Below are positions 53,098-62,399 of a stretch of DNA of 64,000 nt, piece by piece (positions within the stretch are counted from its first letter, which is position 1; the number at the start of each line of letters is the position of its first letter). The DNA is taken from contig NZ_CP165783.1 in NCBI RefSeq assembly GCF_000513895.2, positions 62,001 to 126,000 of the forward strand, given 5' to 3'. The position numbers and the translations under genes were made by a program. The notes under the pieces are model-generated. The model saw nothing but the letters and a program-made list of their open reading frames with translations, ran no database searches and was not told the DNA's origin. This DNA is from Ensifer sp. WSM1721 (lineage in GTDB: Bacteria; Pseudomonadota; Alphaproteobacteria; Rhizobiales; Rhizobiaceae).

Positions 53098-54084
53098 ATG
53101 AAGAAATCCGTCTCAATTGCCTGCATCGTGGCGGCCGCTCTCGGCCTTGCCGCACCGGCCGCAGCCTTCGAGCCGAATCGTCCGGTCGAATTTGTCGTCA
53201 CTGCCGGCCCGGGCGGCGGCACCGACATTTTCGCGCGCACCATTCAGGCGATCATCGCCAAGTACGAGCTGATGAAGGCTCCGGTGGTCGTGACCAACAA
53301 GGGCAGCGCCGGCGGCGCCGAGGGTTTCGTCTATACTGCAGGCTACAAGGGCGATGCCTACAAGCTCGCCTTCGGCACCAACAATGCCTATCTGCTGCCG
53401 GTTCGCGCCAAGGTTCCCTATAAGGCGGAAGACCTGACGCCGGTCGCGGCGCTTGCTTCCGACGAATTCGTGCTCTGGGTCAACGGCAAGGCGGACTACG
53501 CGACCGCTGCCGATTTCGTCGCCAAGGCGAAGGAGGGAGGATTGAAGATCGGCGGCAGTCAGTCGAAGGATGTCGACCAGATCCTGACCTCGATGATCAA
53601 CGACGCGACCGGCGCCAAGATCAACTACATTCCGTTCAAGAGCGGCGGCGAGGCGGCCGTCCAGCTTGCCGGCGAGCACATCGACGCCAATGTCAACAAT
53701 CCGAGCGAGAATGCCGGTCAATGGCAGGCTGGCATGGTCAAGCCGCTCTGCGTCTTCAAGAGCGTGAAGCTTACGAGCGAGGCGAAGGTCGCCGGCGACA
53801 AGGGCTGGAGCGACATCCCGACCTGCAAGGAAGCGGGAATCCCGATCGACAGTTATTCGATGCCGCGCACCGTGTGGCTGCCGGCCGGCGTGGAACCGGA
53901 TGTCGTCCAGTTCTATGCGGATGTCCTGCGCAAGGTTTCCGAGACGCCGGAATGGGCGAAGTATCTGGCGGATACCTCGCAGTCTCCTGCCTATCTCGCC
54001 GGCGACGAATTCCAGGCGGCGGTCAAGACGGATGGTGCTGCGGTCAGCGAAGTGCTGAAGCGCGAAGGCTGGCTCGCCAACTGA
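53098..54084 (+). CDS. Tripartite tricarboxylate transporter substrate-binding protein (TctC family)
   Basis: A 328-residue periplasmic binding protein. Residues 1-23 are a signal peptide (VSIACIVAAALGLAAPAAA). The TctC marks are RPVEFVVTAGPGGGTDIFAR near the start, VTNKGSAGGAEG, and FKSGGEAAVQLAGEHIDANV in the middle. TctC-type proteins of such clusters bind carboxylated sugars or dicarboxylates and hand them to the TctAB membrane unit. ATG 53098 has GGGAGGA 8 bases ahead. It lies between pdxA2 and the small and large membrane subunit genes. Confidence 0.9.
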   Translation: MKKSVSIACIVAAALGLAAPAAAFEPNRPVEFVVTAGPGGGTDIFARTIQAIIAKYELMKAPVVVTNKGSAGGAEGFVYTAGYKGDAYKLAFGTNNAYLLPVRAKVPYKAEDLTPVAALASDEFVLWVNGKADYATAADFVAKAKEGGLKIGGSQSKDVDQILTSMINDATGAKINYIPFKSGGEAAVQLAGEHIDANVNNPSENAGQWQAGMVKPLCVFKSVKLTSEAKVAGDKGWSDIPTCKEAGIPIDSYSMPRTVWLPAGVEPDVVQFYADVLRKVSETPEWAKYLADTSQSPAYLAGDEFQAAVKTDGAAVSEVLKREGWLAN

Positions 54085-54193
54085 GCCACATTGAAGCGGG
54101 CGCTTGAAGCAAGAGCGAGAGCGGATGCGGTCGGAAGCCGCTTTTCCTCGAGCCGCTTCAAGCGCCGGTCTTCCGCTCGGAAAGGTCATGATC

Positions 54194-54694
54194 ATGAGTG
54201 AGAACAGTGCGCATGGGGTCTCCCGCTTCGTAGTCGAGCTTGGCGTTGCCGCGCTGACCGGCGCCTTCGGCGTCGCTATCTGTTACGGCTCCCTCGACAT
54301 CGGCGCCGGCTGGACGGACACGGGGCCGGACGCGGGCTATTTCCCCTTCTATATCGGCCTGCTCATCGTCTTCGGCAGTCTCGTGAACATCGTGAACGCC
54401 TTCATCAAGCACCGCGGAACGGGTGAGGTCTTCCTCGACGGCGCCCGCGCCCGGGTGGTCGCCTCCTTCCTGCTGCCGCTGGTGGCCTTCGCTGCCCTCT
54501 CGGTCTGGCTCGGCCTCTATGTCGGAACGGCGCTCTATATCGCCGCGACCATGCTCCTCCAGGGGCGCTACAAATGGTGGATCGCGCTGCCCGCGGGCTT
54601 GGGCGTTTCGGGCTTCTTCTTCATCGTTTTCGAGATCGGCTTCCAGGTTCCGCTACTGAAGGGACCGGTCGAGGCCTGGTTCGGGATCTACTGA
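54194..54694 (+). CDS. Tripartite tricarboxylate transporter small membrane subunit (TctB family)
   Basis: A 166-residue membrane protein with four helices (VELGVAALTGAFGVAICYG, FPFYIGLLIVFGSLVNIV, VVASFLLPLVAFAALSVWLG, GLGVSGFFFIVFEIGFQV) and the TctB pattern DTGPDAGYFPFYIG after the first. ATG 54194 is chosen over ATG 54188, since the GGAAAGG is 8 bases from the former. The C-terminal LLKGPVEAWFGIY is typical. It forms the transporter with the large subunit encoded 33 bases on. Confidence 0.88.
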   Translation: MSENSAHGVSRFVVELGVAALTGAFGVAICYGSLDIGAGWTDTGPDAGYFPFYIGLLIVFGSLVNIVNAFIKHRGTGEVFLDGARARVVASFLLPLVAFAALSVWLGLYVGTALYIAATMLLQGRYKWWIALPAGLGVSGFFFIVFEIGFQVPLLKGPVEAWFGIY

Positions 54695-54727
54695 CGCGGG
54701 CGATGCGCCGCTTGCGGGAGGAATGAC

Positions 54728-56266
54728 ATGGAAAACATTGGTCTCCTGATGGATGGCTTCGGCCACATCCTCAGCTGGAACCACATCCTGTTGATGATGA
54801 TCGGCGTGACGCTCGGCATCCTCGTTGGCGTGCTGCCGGGGCTCGGCGCACCGAACGGTGTGTCGCTGCTTTTGCCGCTCACCTTCTCGATGGATCCGAT
54901 CTCGGCGATCATCCTCTTGTCCTGCATGTATTGGGGGGCGCTCTTCGGCGGCTCGACCACGTCGATCCTCTTCAACATCCCCGGCGAGCCGTCGTCGGTC
55001 GCAACCACCTTCGACGGCTATCCGATGGCAAAGGCCGGTCAGGCGAGCCGTGCGCTGACGCTCGCCTTCGTTTCGGCCGGCCTCGGGGCGCTTGCCGGCG
55101 TCATCATGATCACACTGCTTTCGGGCTGGGTGGCGAACTTCGCGCTCCGGTTCTCCTCGCCCGAATATTTCGCCGTCTACTTCCTCGCCTTTGCGAGCTT
55201 CATCTCCATGGGCGCGCAATCGCCCTTCAAGACGCTCGTCTCGATGATGCTCGGCTTCGCGCTCGCCTCGATCGGCATGGATACGATCTCCGGAAATTTG
55301 AGGCTCACCTTCGACATTCCCGAGCTCATCAAGGGCGTGAGCTTCCTCATCGCAGTCATGGGCCTCTTCGGCATCGGCGAACTCCTGCTCACGACCGAAG
55401 AAGGCTTACGCTTCGAAGGCATCAAGGCGCGCGTCAAGCTTGCAGAGATCGGCCGCACGCTGATCGAGATCCCCCGTTACTGGCTGACGATCGGCCGTTC
55501 GACGATCATCGGCATCTGGATGGGGATCACACCCGCCGGTCCGACCGCCGCCTCTTTCATGAGCTATGGCGTTGCCAGGCGGTCGGCCCGCGACAAGTCG
55601 AAATTCGGCAAAGGCGATCCGCGCGGCGTTGTCGCACCCGAGACGGCCGACCATTCCGCCGGCACCTCGGCTCTCTTGCCGATGCTGGCGCTCGGTGTAC
55701 CGGGTTCGGCGACGGCTGCGGTGATGATGGGCGGCCTGATGATCTGGGGCTTGACACCCGGCCCAATGCTCTTCACCGACCGGCCGGATTTCGTCTGGGG
55801 CCTGATTGCCTCCATGTATCTCGGCAACGTCGTTGCCGTCTTCCTGGTGATTGCAACGGTACCGCTCTATGCCTCGATCCTGCGCGTGCCCTTCTCGATC
55901 ATCGGGCCGGTCATCGTGGCGGTGATCTTCTCGGGCGCTTATCAGGTCGCGAACTCCGTCTCGGATATCTTCCTGGTCATCGGCTTCGGTCTCATCGGCT
56001 ATGTTTTCAAGAAGCTCGACTATCCGCTGGCGCCGTTGGTTCTCGCCATGGTGCTCGGCGACAAGGCGGAGGACGCCTTCCGCCAGTCCATGCTGATGTC
56101 CGGCGGCAGCCTCAACATCTTCTGGTCGAACGGTCTCGTCTCCGCCCTGATGGGGCTGGGTCTGACGCTCCTTCTCTCGCCGCTCGTCTTCTGGATTATC
56201 GGCAGCTTGCGCGGGCGCAAGCATGACATCGCCGCGCCGCACGGTGACGGCAACGCGGCGGCCTGA
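54728..56266 (+). CDS. Tripartite tricarboxylate transporter large membrane subunit (TctA family)
   Basis: A 512-residue inner-membrane protein with about 11-12 helices. It holds the TctA motifs GVLPGLGAPNGVSLLLPLTF, GGSTTSILFNIPGEPSSVATTFDGYP and, in the second half, GVVAPETADHSAGTSALLPMLALGVPGSATAAVMMGGL. It is the sodium- or proton-driven permease of the tripartite carrier. GGGAGGAATGAC lies before ATG 54728. The gene is intact and of usual length. Confidence 0.92.
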   Translation: MENIGLLMDGFGHILSWNHILLMMIGVTLGILVGVLPGLGAPNGVSLLLPLTFSMDPISAIILLSCMYWGALFGGSTTSILFNIPGEPSSVATTFDGYPMAKAGQASRALTLAFVSAGLGALAGVIMITLLSGWVANFALRFSSPEYFAVYFLAFASFISMGAQSPFKTLVSMMLGFALASIGMDTISGNLRLTFDIPELIKGVSFLIAVMGLFGIGELLLTTEEGLRFEGIKARVKLAEIGRTLIEIPRYWLTIGRSTIIGIWMGITPAGPTAASFMSYGVARRSARDKSKFGKGDPRGVVAPETADHSAGTSALLPMLALGVPGSATAAVMMGGLMIWGLTPGPMLFTDRPDFVWGLIASMYLGNVVAVFLVIATVPLYASILRVPFSIIGPVIVAVIFSGAYQVANSVSDIFLVIGFGLIGYVFKKLDYPLAPLVLAMVLGDKAEDAFRQSMLMSGGSLNIFWSNGLVSALMGLGLTLLLSPLVFWIIGSLRGRKHDIAAPHGDGNAAA

Positions 56267-56322
56267 TCAGGACGCCGCAGATTCCCCCTGAACCAATTTC
56301 TCCAATCCTCAAGGAGTCCGCC

Positions 56323-57264
56323 ATGGCGCCACGCAAATGGAACCGTGATAATTGGCCGATCGCGGCCGCGATGATCCAGTACCCGAATGTGTTACCGGAC
56401 GGCCGCTCGGTGCAGGACCAGTCCGTGGAGGAGTGGGCGGCGACGCTCGCCGACGTGGTGGATGCCGGCTTTACCGAGCTCGACCCGACCGATAGCTGGA
56501 TTAGGCTCGCCGATCTCACGCAGGATCGTCTCGACGACTTCGTTGGGCTGACCCGCTCGCTCGGCCTGACGATCCCGGCGATCTCCACGTCGCGGCGCAG
56601 TGTCATCGATCCGGAGCATGGCGACGAATATCTCGCCTATGGTCATAGAGTGATCGAGACTGCCGCGGCCGTAGGCGCAATTTCGGTCTCCTTCGGCTTC
56701 TTCGGTCCGCTGACGGAGGCGCAGAAGAAAGTGCTCTGGTTCTGGACCGTCGACGGCGTTAAGAATCCCGACGATCCGGCGACATGGCGGAAGGCCGTCG
56801 GCCGCATCCGCGAGCTCGGCCGGCACGCGGAAGAGCTCGGCATCGAGCTGTCGCTGGAGATGTACGAAGACACCTATCTCGGCACGGCGGAAAGCTCGGT
56901 CCGTTTCGTCGAGGAGGTCGGCCTAGCCAATGTCGGCATCAATGCCGACCTCGGCAATTTGATCCGCCTGCACCGGCCCGTCGAACATTGGGAGGAAATG
57001 ATGGCGAAGGTTGCGCGCTTCGCCAAATACTGGCACGTCAAGAACTACAACCGCATGGAGGATGCGGCATCGGGAGTGATCGTCACCCATCCGGCCCCGC
57101 TCGAATTCGGCGTCATCAACTATCGGGCGGCGATCCGCATGGCGCTGGCGCACGGCTTCGAGAGCCCCTTCCTCTGCGAGCATTACGGCGGCGACGGTCT
57201 TTCCGTCAGCGCCGCCAACCGCGACTATCTGAGGCGCATCCTGCCTCGCCAAGAAGGACATTGA
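56323..57264 (+). CDS. Sugar-phosphate isomerase/epimerase family protein (TIM barrel)
   Basis: A 313-residue xylose-isomerase-like TIM barrel. It shows DAGFTELDPTDSWIRLADL near the start, and metal-ligand candidates Glu in ELSLEMYEDTYLG, Asp in GINADLGNLI, His in KYWHVKNYNRM, and Glu in FLCEHYGGDGLS. AAGGAG precedes ATG 56323. In such clusters it would interconvert keto or aldo forms (for example erythrulose-type) before or after phosphorylation by the kinase encoded next, whose start is 17 bases on. The precise reaction is unknown. Confidence 0.78.
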   Translation: MAPRKWNRDNWPIAAAMIQYPNVLPDGRSVQDQSVEEWAATLADVVDAGFTELDPTDSWIRLADLTQDRLDDFVGLTRSLGLTIPAISTSRRSVIDPEHGDEYLAYGHRVIETAAAVGAISVSFGFFGPLTEAQKKVLWFWTVDGVKNPDDPATWRKAVGRIRELGRHAEELGIELSLEMYEDTYLGTAESSVRFVEEVGLANVGINADLGNLIRLHRPVEHWEEMMAKVARFAKYWHVKNYNRMEDAASGVIVTHPAPLEFGVINYRAAIRMALAHGFESPFLCEHYGGDGLSVSAANRDYLRRILPRQEGH

Positions 57265-57281
57265 AGAGGGACATTGAAGCG

Positions 57282-59000
57282 ATGACCACGATCTTTGACG
57301 CTCCGGAAGATTTCGCCACCACGGCGCTCGCCGGTTTCGCAGCGATCTATGCGCGCAACGTACGCCTCGTGAAGGGCGGCGTGGTGCGCTCGACCAAGGT
57401 GCCGAAGGGCAAGGTCGCTGTCGTCATCGGCGGCGGTTCCGGGCATTATCCTGCCTTCGCCGGCTATGTCGGGCCGGGGCTGGCAGATGCAGCCGTTGCC
57501 GGAGACGTCTTCGCCTCTCCCTCGACGGCCGCAGTCGCCCGTGTCTGCCGCCATGCGGAGCAGGGGGGCGGCGTGCTGCTCGGCTTCGGCAATTATGCCG
57601 GCGACGTTCTCAACTTCGGGGTCGCTGCCGAACGCCTTCGCGCCGAGGGCATCGACGTGCGCGTGCTGCCGGTGACCGACGACGTGGCGAGCGCTCCGGC
57701 GGAGACGCCGGCCAAACGCCGCGGCATTGCCGGCGATCTCGTCGTCTTCAAGATAGCGGGTGCGGCGGCCGAGGCCGGCAAATCGCTCGACGAGGTGGAA
57801 CGGCTCGCCCGCCTTGCCAACGACCGTACCGTATCCTTCGGCGTCGCCTTCGGCGGCTGCACGCTGCCGGGTGCGGCCGGTCCGCTCTTCACCGTGCCGA
57901 AGGGCCAGATGGCGCTCGGGCTCGGCATCCATGGCGAACCCGGCGTCAGCGAGGAGAAGATCGCAACTGCAACCGATCTTGCGAAGCTTCTCACCGGCAA
58001 ACTCCTGGCGGAGCGCCCGGCGGGTGCGAAGAAGGCCGCAGCCGTGCTGAACGGCCTCGGCTCGACCAAGTATGAGGAGCTCTTTGTGCTCTGGACGGTG
58101 GTGGCCAAGGAATTGGCAGGGGCGGGGCTCGAAATCGTCGATCCCGAATGCGGCGAATTCGTTACCAGCCTCGACATGCAGGGCTGCTCGCTCACGCTTC
58201 TCTGGCTCGACGAAGAGCTGGAAGAGCTCTGGAGCGCGCCTTCGGATGCGCCGGTCATGCGCAAGGGCACGATCATCCCTGCCGAACCCGCCACCGACGA
58301 GATTGTCGATGCAGAAGGCCCTCAATCTTTCGGTGCGGCTTCCGAAGCTTCGAAGGAGAGCGGCAAGTGTATCGCCCTGCTGATCGGCAACATCGCCGAT
58401 GCGCTGAAGGAAGCGGAAGAGGAACTCGGCCGCATCGACGCCTTTGCCGGCGATGGCGATCATGGGCAGGGCATGCGCCGCGGCTCGGCTGCCGCGCTCG
58501 AGGCGGCGAACGCCGCGGTTGTCGCGGGTGCGGGGGCGGCGGGCGTACTTGCCGCTGCGGGGGACGCCTGGGCGGACCGCGCCGGCGGCACCTCGGGTGC
58601 GATCTGGGGTCTGGCGCTCCGCTCCTGGAGCAATGCCTTCAGCGACGAGGAGAAGGTGAGCGATGCGGCGATCGTGAAAGGTGCGCGCCTGGCGCTCGAA
58701 GGCGTCACGCGCCTCGGCCGGGCACGAGTGGGCGACAAGACGCTGGTCGACGCGCTGGTGCCATTCGTGGAGACGCTGGAGGGTCAGTCCGCCGCGGGCA
58801 AGTCGCTCGTCGAGGCCTGGAATGTGGCGGCAAAGGCGGCACAGGATGCGGCAGACGCCACGTCTGCCCTGACACCGAAGCTCGGCCGCGCGCGGCCGCT
58901 CGCCGAAAAGAGCATCGGCCATCCCGACGCCGGCGCGACCTCGCTTGCTCTGACGGCGAGAGTGGCGGGCGAGTTCTTGAGGGCGCCGAACGAAGTTTAA
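57282..59000 (+). CDS. Dihydroxyacetone kinase-family fusion (DhaK + DhaL domains)
   Basis: A 572-residue ATP-dependent kinase. The DhaK half (about 1-330) holds the substrate loop VVIGGGSGHYPAFAGYVGPG and the His of GLGIHGEPGVSEE, which forms a hemiaminal with the ketose. The DhaL half (about 365-570) holds the ATP/Mg motif AFAGDGDHGQGM and GGTSGAIWG. Family members with both domains phosphorylate dihydroxyacetone or four-carbon ketoses such as erythrulose. The neighbours pdxA2, TctABC and an isomerase point to a C4 compound here. A direct repeat (GGACATTGAAG twice) lies between this gene and the previous one, containing the previous stop codon. Confidence 0.87.
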   Translation: MTTIFDAPEDFATTALAGFAAIYARNVRLVKGGVVRSTKVPKGKVAVVIGGGSGHYPAFAGYVGPGLADAAVAGDVFASPSTAAVARVCRHAEQGGGVLLGFGNYAGDVLNFGVAAERLRAEGIDVRVLPVTDDVASAPAETPAKRRGIAGDLVVFKIAGAAAEAGKSLDEVERLARLANDRTVSFGVAFGGCTLPGAAGPLFTVPKGQMALGLGIHGEPGVSEEKIATATDLAKLLTGKLLAERPAGAKKAAAVLNGLGSTKYEELFVLWTVVAKELAGAGLEIVDPECGEFVTSLDMQGCSLTLLWLDEELEELWSAPSDAPVMRKGTIIPAEPATDEIVDAEGPQSFGAASEASKESGKCIALLIGNIADALKEAEEELGRIDAFAGDGDHGQGMRRGSAAALEAANAAVVAGAGAAGVLAAAGDAWADRAGGTSGAIWGLALRSWSNAFSDEEKVSDAAIVKGARLALEGVTRLGRARVGDKTLVDALVPFVETLEGQSAAGKSLVEAWNVAAKAAQDAADATSALTPKLGRARPLAEKSIGHPDAGATSLALTARVAGEFLRAPNEV

Positions 59001-59026
59001 AAAAGACCCGTCCCCAACTGAACTGA

Positions 59027-59271
59027 CCCCCCACAGGTGGGAGGGCTCACCTTGCCGCACCGTTTCTGCGTCCATCTCGACCTTTGCGCCTGATAAGACG
59101 CGCGGCTCTGTCGCGGTGGCCGAAGCGGGCAGTATTCAAAAGGAAGAAAGGCGTGGGGCGTTACTGCCTTACCCACTCAGCACCTCCATCAGTGACCACG
59201 GCTCAGGTCCATATGCCGAGGGTGCCGCAGGGAAGCCCCTCCCACCTGTGGGGAGGGGTTGGGGAGGGGCC
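59027..59271. repeat. Intergenic palindromic repeat element
   Basis: The 300 bases between the kinase and the phosphonate operon contain no gene. CCCCACAGGTGGGAGGG near 59029 returns as its complement CCCCTCCCACCTGTGGGG at 59236-59253, followed by GGGGAGGGGC. This resembles C-rich dispersed repeats seen between genes in rhizobia, an impression from memory. It may form a large hairpin ending the transcript of the upstream operon. Confidence 0.5.
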
Positions 59272-59300
59272 TTGCGCGCGGGACTGCGGCGAGGCGGTCG

Positions 59301-59915
59301 TCACCCATGCCGCATGACAAACTCCTCCGCCGTCAGCTCTCGGAAATCGTCGAGCGCACGGCGCAGCTTGGCGTGGTCCCAGTCCCACCAGGCGAGCCGA
59401 TCCATGGCCTCGCCGATCGCCGCCGTAAAGCGCTCGCGGATGAGCCTGGCGGGCACGCCGCCGACGATCGTGTAGGGGGCGACGTCCTTCGAGACGACGG
59501 CGCCGGCGCCGATCACTGCGCCGTTGCCGACCTTCACACCCGGCAGGATCGTCGCGCCGTGGCCGATCCACACGTCATGACCGATCGTCACCCGATTCTG
59601 GCGGCGCCAGGCGAAGAGATCGTGGTCGGGCTGCGCATCGTCCCAGTACATGGGCGCGCGGTAGGTGAAGTGATGGAGCGTCGCCCGCCACGTCGGATGG
59701 TTGGTGGCGTTGATGCGCACGGCTGCGGCGATGTTGACGAATTTGCCGATTGTCGCGCACCAGATCGAGCCGTCCTGCATGATGTAGGAATAGTCGCCGA
59801 ACTCAACCTCGTCGAGGCGCGAGCGCTCCTGGACCTCGGTGTAGCGGCCAAGTGTCGAGTTCACGACGCTCGCTGTTGCATGGATGAAGGGTTCGAGACC
59901 GAGCTTCTGGCTCAT
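59301..59915 (-). CDS. Phosphonate-operon hexapeptide transferase
   Basis: A 204-residue left-handed beta-helix protein of the acetyltransferase kind (TIGR03308-type, found in phn operons). Hexapeptide repeats are clear: [38 protein letters not shown], then [29 protein letters not shown] and [13 protein letters not shown]. It probably acylates a phosphonate or an intermediate; the true substrate is not established. Its ATG overlaps the phnL stop by four bases (ATGA), so it is the last gene of the operon as read here. Confidence 0.85.
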   Translation of the reverse strand: MSQKLGLEPFIHATASVVNSTLGRYTEVQERSRLDEVEFGDYSYIMQDGSIWCATIGKFVNIAAAVRINATNHPTWRATLHHFTYRAPMYWDDAQPDHDLFAWRRQNRVTIGHDVWIGHGATILPGVKVGNGAVIGAGAVVSKDVAPYTIVGGVPARLIRERFTAAIGEAMDRLAWWDWDHAKLRRALDDFRELTAEEFVMRHG

Positions 59916-60619
59916 GCGGCATGCTTCCTCGGCGAGAACTCGGAGACGTCGATGATGCGGTCGGCGACCGCCTCGCGCACCTCCTCATCATGGAAGATGC
60001 CGATCAGCGCCGTGCCGGCCGACTTCTTCTCGGCGATCATCTCGACCACCACGGCGCGGTTCCTCGCGTCGAGCGAGGCGGTCGGCTCATCGAGGAGCAG
60101 GATCTTATGGTCGGTGATGAAGCCGCGGGCGATGTTGACGCGCTGTTGTTCACCGCCGGAGAAGGTGGCGGGCGGCAGGGCCCAGAGCTCTTTCGGCAGG
60201 TTGAGTTGCGCGAGCAGTTCCGCGGCGCGGTCGCGCGCTTCTGCGGGCGTCACGCCGCGAGCCTGCAGAGGCTCGGCGACGATATCGAGCGCGGAGACGC
60301 GCGGTACGACGCGCAGGAATTGGCTGACATAGCCAAGCGTGGTGCGGCGCACTTCCAGCACCATGCGCGGCTCGGCGGTGGCGAGGTTCACGAGACGGCC
60401 GTCATGCTCCATCAGGATCTGGCCTTCGTCGACGCCGTAATTGCCGTAGAGCATCTTGAGGATCGAGCTCTTGCCGACGCCGGAGGGCCCGCCGAGAACG
60501 ACGCATTCGCCAGCCTTCACCGAGAAGGAGACGTTGGCGACGACCGGCAGGCGCACGCCGTCGCGAAGGTGCATGGTGAAGCTCTTGGCGACTTCTGAAA
60601 CGACAAGGGGTGTAGCCAT
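59912..60619 (-). CDS. phnL: PhnL, ABC-type ATPase of C-P lyase
   Basis: A 235-residue ABC ATPase. Walker A is [10 protein letters not shown], the Q-loop [17 protein letters not shown] is that of PhnL, the signature is [15 protein letters not shown] and Walker [13 protein letters not shown]. PhnL and PhnK associate with the C-P lyase core, with no transport role, in formation of ribose triphosphonates from phosphonates. It follows phnK after 66 bases that hold a palindromic repeat. Confidence 0.92.
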   Translation of the reverse strand: MATPLVVSEVAKSFTMHLRDGVRLPVVANVSFSVKAGECVVLGGPSGVGKSSILKMLYGNYGVDEGQILMEHDGRLVNLATAEPRMVLEVRRTTLGYVSQFLRVVPRVSALDIVAEPLQARGVTPAEARDRAAELLAQLNLPKELWALPPATFSGGEQQRVNIARGFITDHKILLLDEPTASLDARNRAVVVEMIAEKKSAGTALIGIFHDEEVREAVADRIIDVSEFSPRKHAA

Positions 60620-60639
60620 AGGTTCTTACTTTCCTTTGA

Positions 60640-60684
60640 GCATGATCTGATCCGAAAACCGAATTCCGCTTTTCGGGATCATGC
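60640..60684. repeat. Palindromic intergenic element between phnK and phnL
   Basis: A near-perfect palindrome of 45 bases: arms GCATGATC and GATCATGC outside, CCGAAAA and TTTTCGG inside, centred on GAATTC. This pattern is a dispersed repeat in many Rhizobiales genomes, as I recall it. As RNA it would form a stable hairpin that could lower or stabilise expression of phnL relative to phnK. Confidence 0.7.
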
Positions 60685-60685
60685 G

Positions 60686-61462
60686 TCACACCTGCAGAAT
60701 GGAGGAAACGAGAAGCTGCGTGTAAGGCTCGCGCGGGTCGTCGAGCACGCGATCGGTAAGCCCCTGCTCGATGACCGTACCGTCCTTCATCACCATCATG
60801 CGATGAGACAGAAGGCGCGCCACGGCGAGGTCGTGGGTGACGATGATCGCCGCGAGGCCAAGGTCATGGACGAGGCCGCGCACGAGATCGAGCAGGCGCG
60901 CCTGCACCGAGACGTCGAGGCCGCCGGTCGGCTCGTCCATGAAGACGAGGCGAGGTGAGGTGACGAGATTGCGGGCAATCTGCAGGCGCTGGCGCATACC
61001 GCCGGAGAAGGCGCGCGGCTGGTCGTCGATCCGGTCCTCGCCGATTTCGACACGCTTCAGCCAGTCGCTGGCGGCGGCGCGAATATTGCCGTAGTGCCGA
61101 TCGCCCACCGCCATCAGCCGCTCGCCGACATTGGCGCCGGCCGAAACCGTCATCCGGAGCCCGTCGGCCGGGTTCTGGTGGACGAAGCCCCAGTCGGTCC
61201 GCATCAGGAAGCGGCGCTCGGCCTCGCTCATGCGCGCGAGATCCCGATACTGCCCGTCGCGCATGTGGTATTCGACGATGCCGGAGGTGGGCATCAGCCG
61301 CGTCGAGAGGCAGGAGAGCAGGGTCGTCTTGCCGGAGCCGGATTCGCCGACGACGGCGAGCACCTCGCCCGGATACAGTTCGAAGGAGACATTGCGGCAG
61401 CCGATGCGGCTTCCGTAGAACTTTGAGACATCATTGACTTTCAGAAGCGGGATGGCGCTCAT
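60686..61462 (-). CDS. phnK: PhnK, ABC-type ATPase of C-P lyase
   Basis: A 258-residue ABC ATPase with Walker A VVGESGSGKTT, PhnK-type DWGFVHQNPADGLRM in the Q-loop, signature FSGGMRQRLQIARNL and Walker B LVFMDEPTGGLDVSVQ. PhnK binds PhnJ in the C-P lyase core complex and is needed for cleavage in vivo. The ATG overlaps the phnJ stop (ATGA). Confidence 0.93.
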   Translation of the reverse strand: MSAIPLLKVNDVSKFYGSRIGCRNVSFELYPGEVLAVVGESGSGKTTLLSCLSTRLMPTSGIVEYHMRDGQYRDLARMSEAERRFLMRTDWGFVHQNPADGLRMTVSAGANVGERLMAVGDRHYGNIRAAASDWLKRVEIGEDRIDDQPRAFSGGMRQRLQIARNLVTSPRLVFMDEPTGGLDVSVQARLLDLVRGLVHDLGLAAIIVTHDLAVARLLSHRMMVMKDGTVIEQGLTDRVLDDPREPYTQLLVSSILQV

Positions 61463-62352
61463 TCGGCGGCCTCCTGACTTTCCTGTGTGGGGCGGGCGAG
61501 CAAGGCGCCGGCATGGCCATGCGCCCGCCGGTCTTCGCAGTGGTCGGTGTCGGAGCAGACGAACATGCGTCCGCCCTTGTCGTCGAGCACCACCTCGTCG
61601 AGATAGACGTTCTCGGCGCCGCAGAGCGCGCAGGGCTTGTCGAATTTCTGGATCTCGAATGGGTGATCCTCGAAATCGAGGCTGACGGCTTGCGTGTAGG
61701 GCGGCACGGCGTAGATGCGCTTCTCGCGGCCGGCGCCGAAGAGCTGCAGCGCCTCCGACATGTGCATCTTCGGATTGTCGAATTTCGGCGTCGGCGACGG
61801 GTCCATGACATAGCGGCCTTCAACCTTGACCGGATAGGCATAGGTCGTGGCGATATGGCCGTTGCGGGCGATGTCCTCGTAGAGCTTCACGTGCATGAGA
61901 CCGTATTCCTCGAGCGCATGCATCTTGCGCGTCTCGGTCTCGCGCGGCTCGAGGAAGCGCAAGGGCTCCGGGATCGGCACTTGGTAAACGAGCGTCTGGC
62001 CTTCCTTCAGCGGCTCCTCGGGGATGCGGTGGCGCGTCTGGATGATCGTCGCTTCTTTCGTTTTCGTCGTCACGGCGACATTGGCGACCTTCTGGAAGAA
62101 GGCGCGGATCGATACGGCGTTGGTGGTGTCGTCGGCCCCCTGGTCGATCACCTTGAGCACGTCGTCGGGTCCGAGGATCGAGGCGGTGACCTGTACGCCG
62201 CCGGTGCCCCAGCCATAGGGCATCGGCATTTCGCGCGACGCGAAAGGCACCTGATAGCCGGGGATGGCGATAGCCTTCAGGATCGCCCGGCGGATCATCC
62301 GCTTCGTCTGCTCGTCGAGATAGGCGAAGTTGTAGGTGGCAAGGTCGTTCAT
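61459..62352 (-). CDS. phnJ: PhnJ, carbon-phosphorus lyase (radical SAM)
   Basis: A 297-residue C-P lyase. The atypical radical-SAM iron-sulfur cysteines lie near the C terminus: PCALCGAENVYLDEV and then FVCSDTDHCEDR. YNFAYLDEQTKRMIRRAILKA at the start and YGWGTGGVQVTAS are conserved. It breaks the C-P bond of 5-phosphoribosyl 1-phosphonates to give methane or another alkane and cyclic ribose phosphate. Its ATG at 62352 directly follows a 256-base gap after phnI that contains an opposite-strand gene, which is unusual for this operon. Confidence 0.95.
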   Translation of the reverse strand: MNDLATYNFAYLDEQTKRMIRRAILKAIAIPGYQVPFASREMPMPYGWGTGGVQVTASILGPDDVLKVIDQGADDTTNAVSIRAFFQKVANVAVTTKTKEATIIQTRHRIPEEPLKEGQTLVYQVPIPEPLRFLEPRETETRKMHALEEYGLMHVKLYEDIARNGHIATTYAYPVKVEGRYVMDPSPTPKFDNPKMHMSEALQLFGAGREKRIYAVPPYTQAVSLDFEDHPFEIQKFDKPCALCGAENVYLDEVVLDDKGGRMFVCSDTDHCEDRRAHGHAGALLARPTQESQEAAE

Positions 62353-62399
62353 CTTTGAATACCTTGAGAAGAGTCGACTAGCGACGGAGCTGGTGGGAA

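Noticed and set aside
57225-59075. 616-codon minus-strand open frame across the DhaKL kinase gene
   Set aside because: Arg/His/Gly-rich antisense shadow with no ribosome binding site and no recognisable motif.
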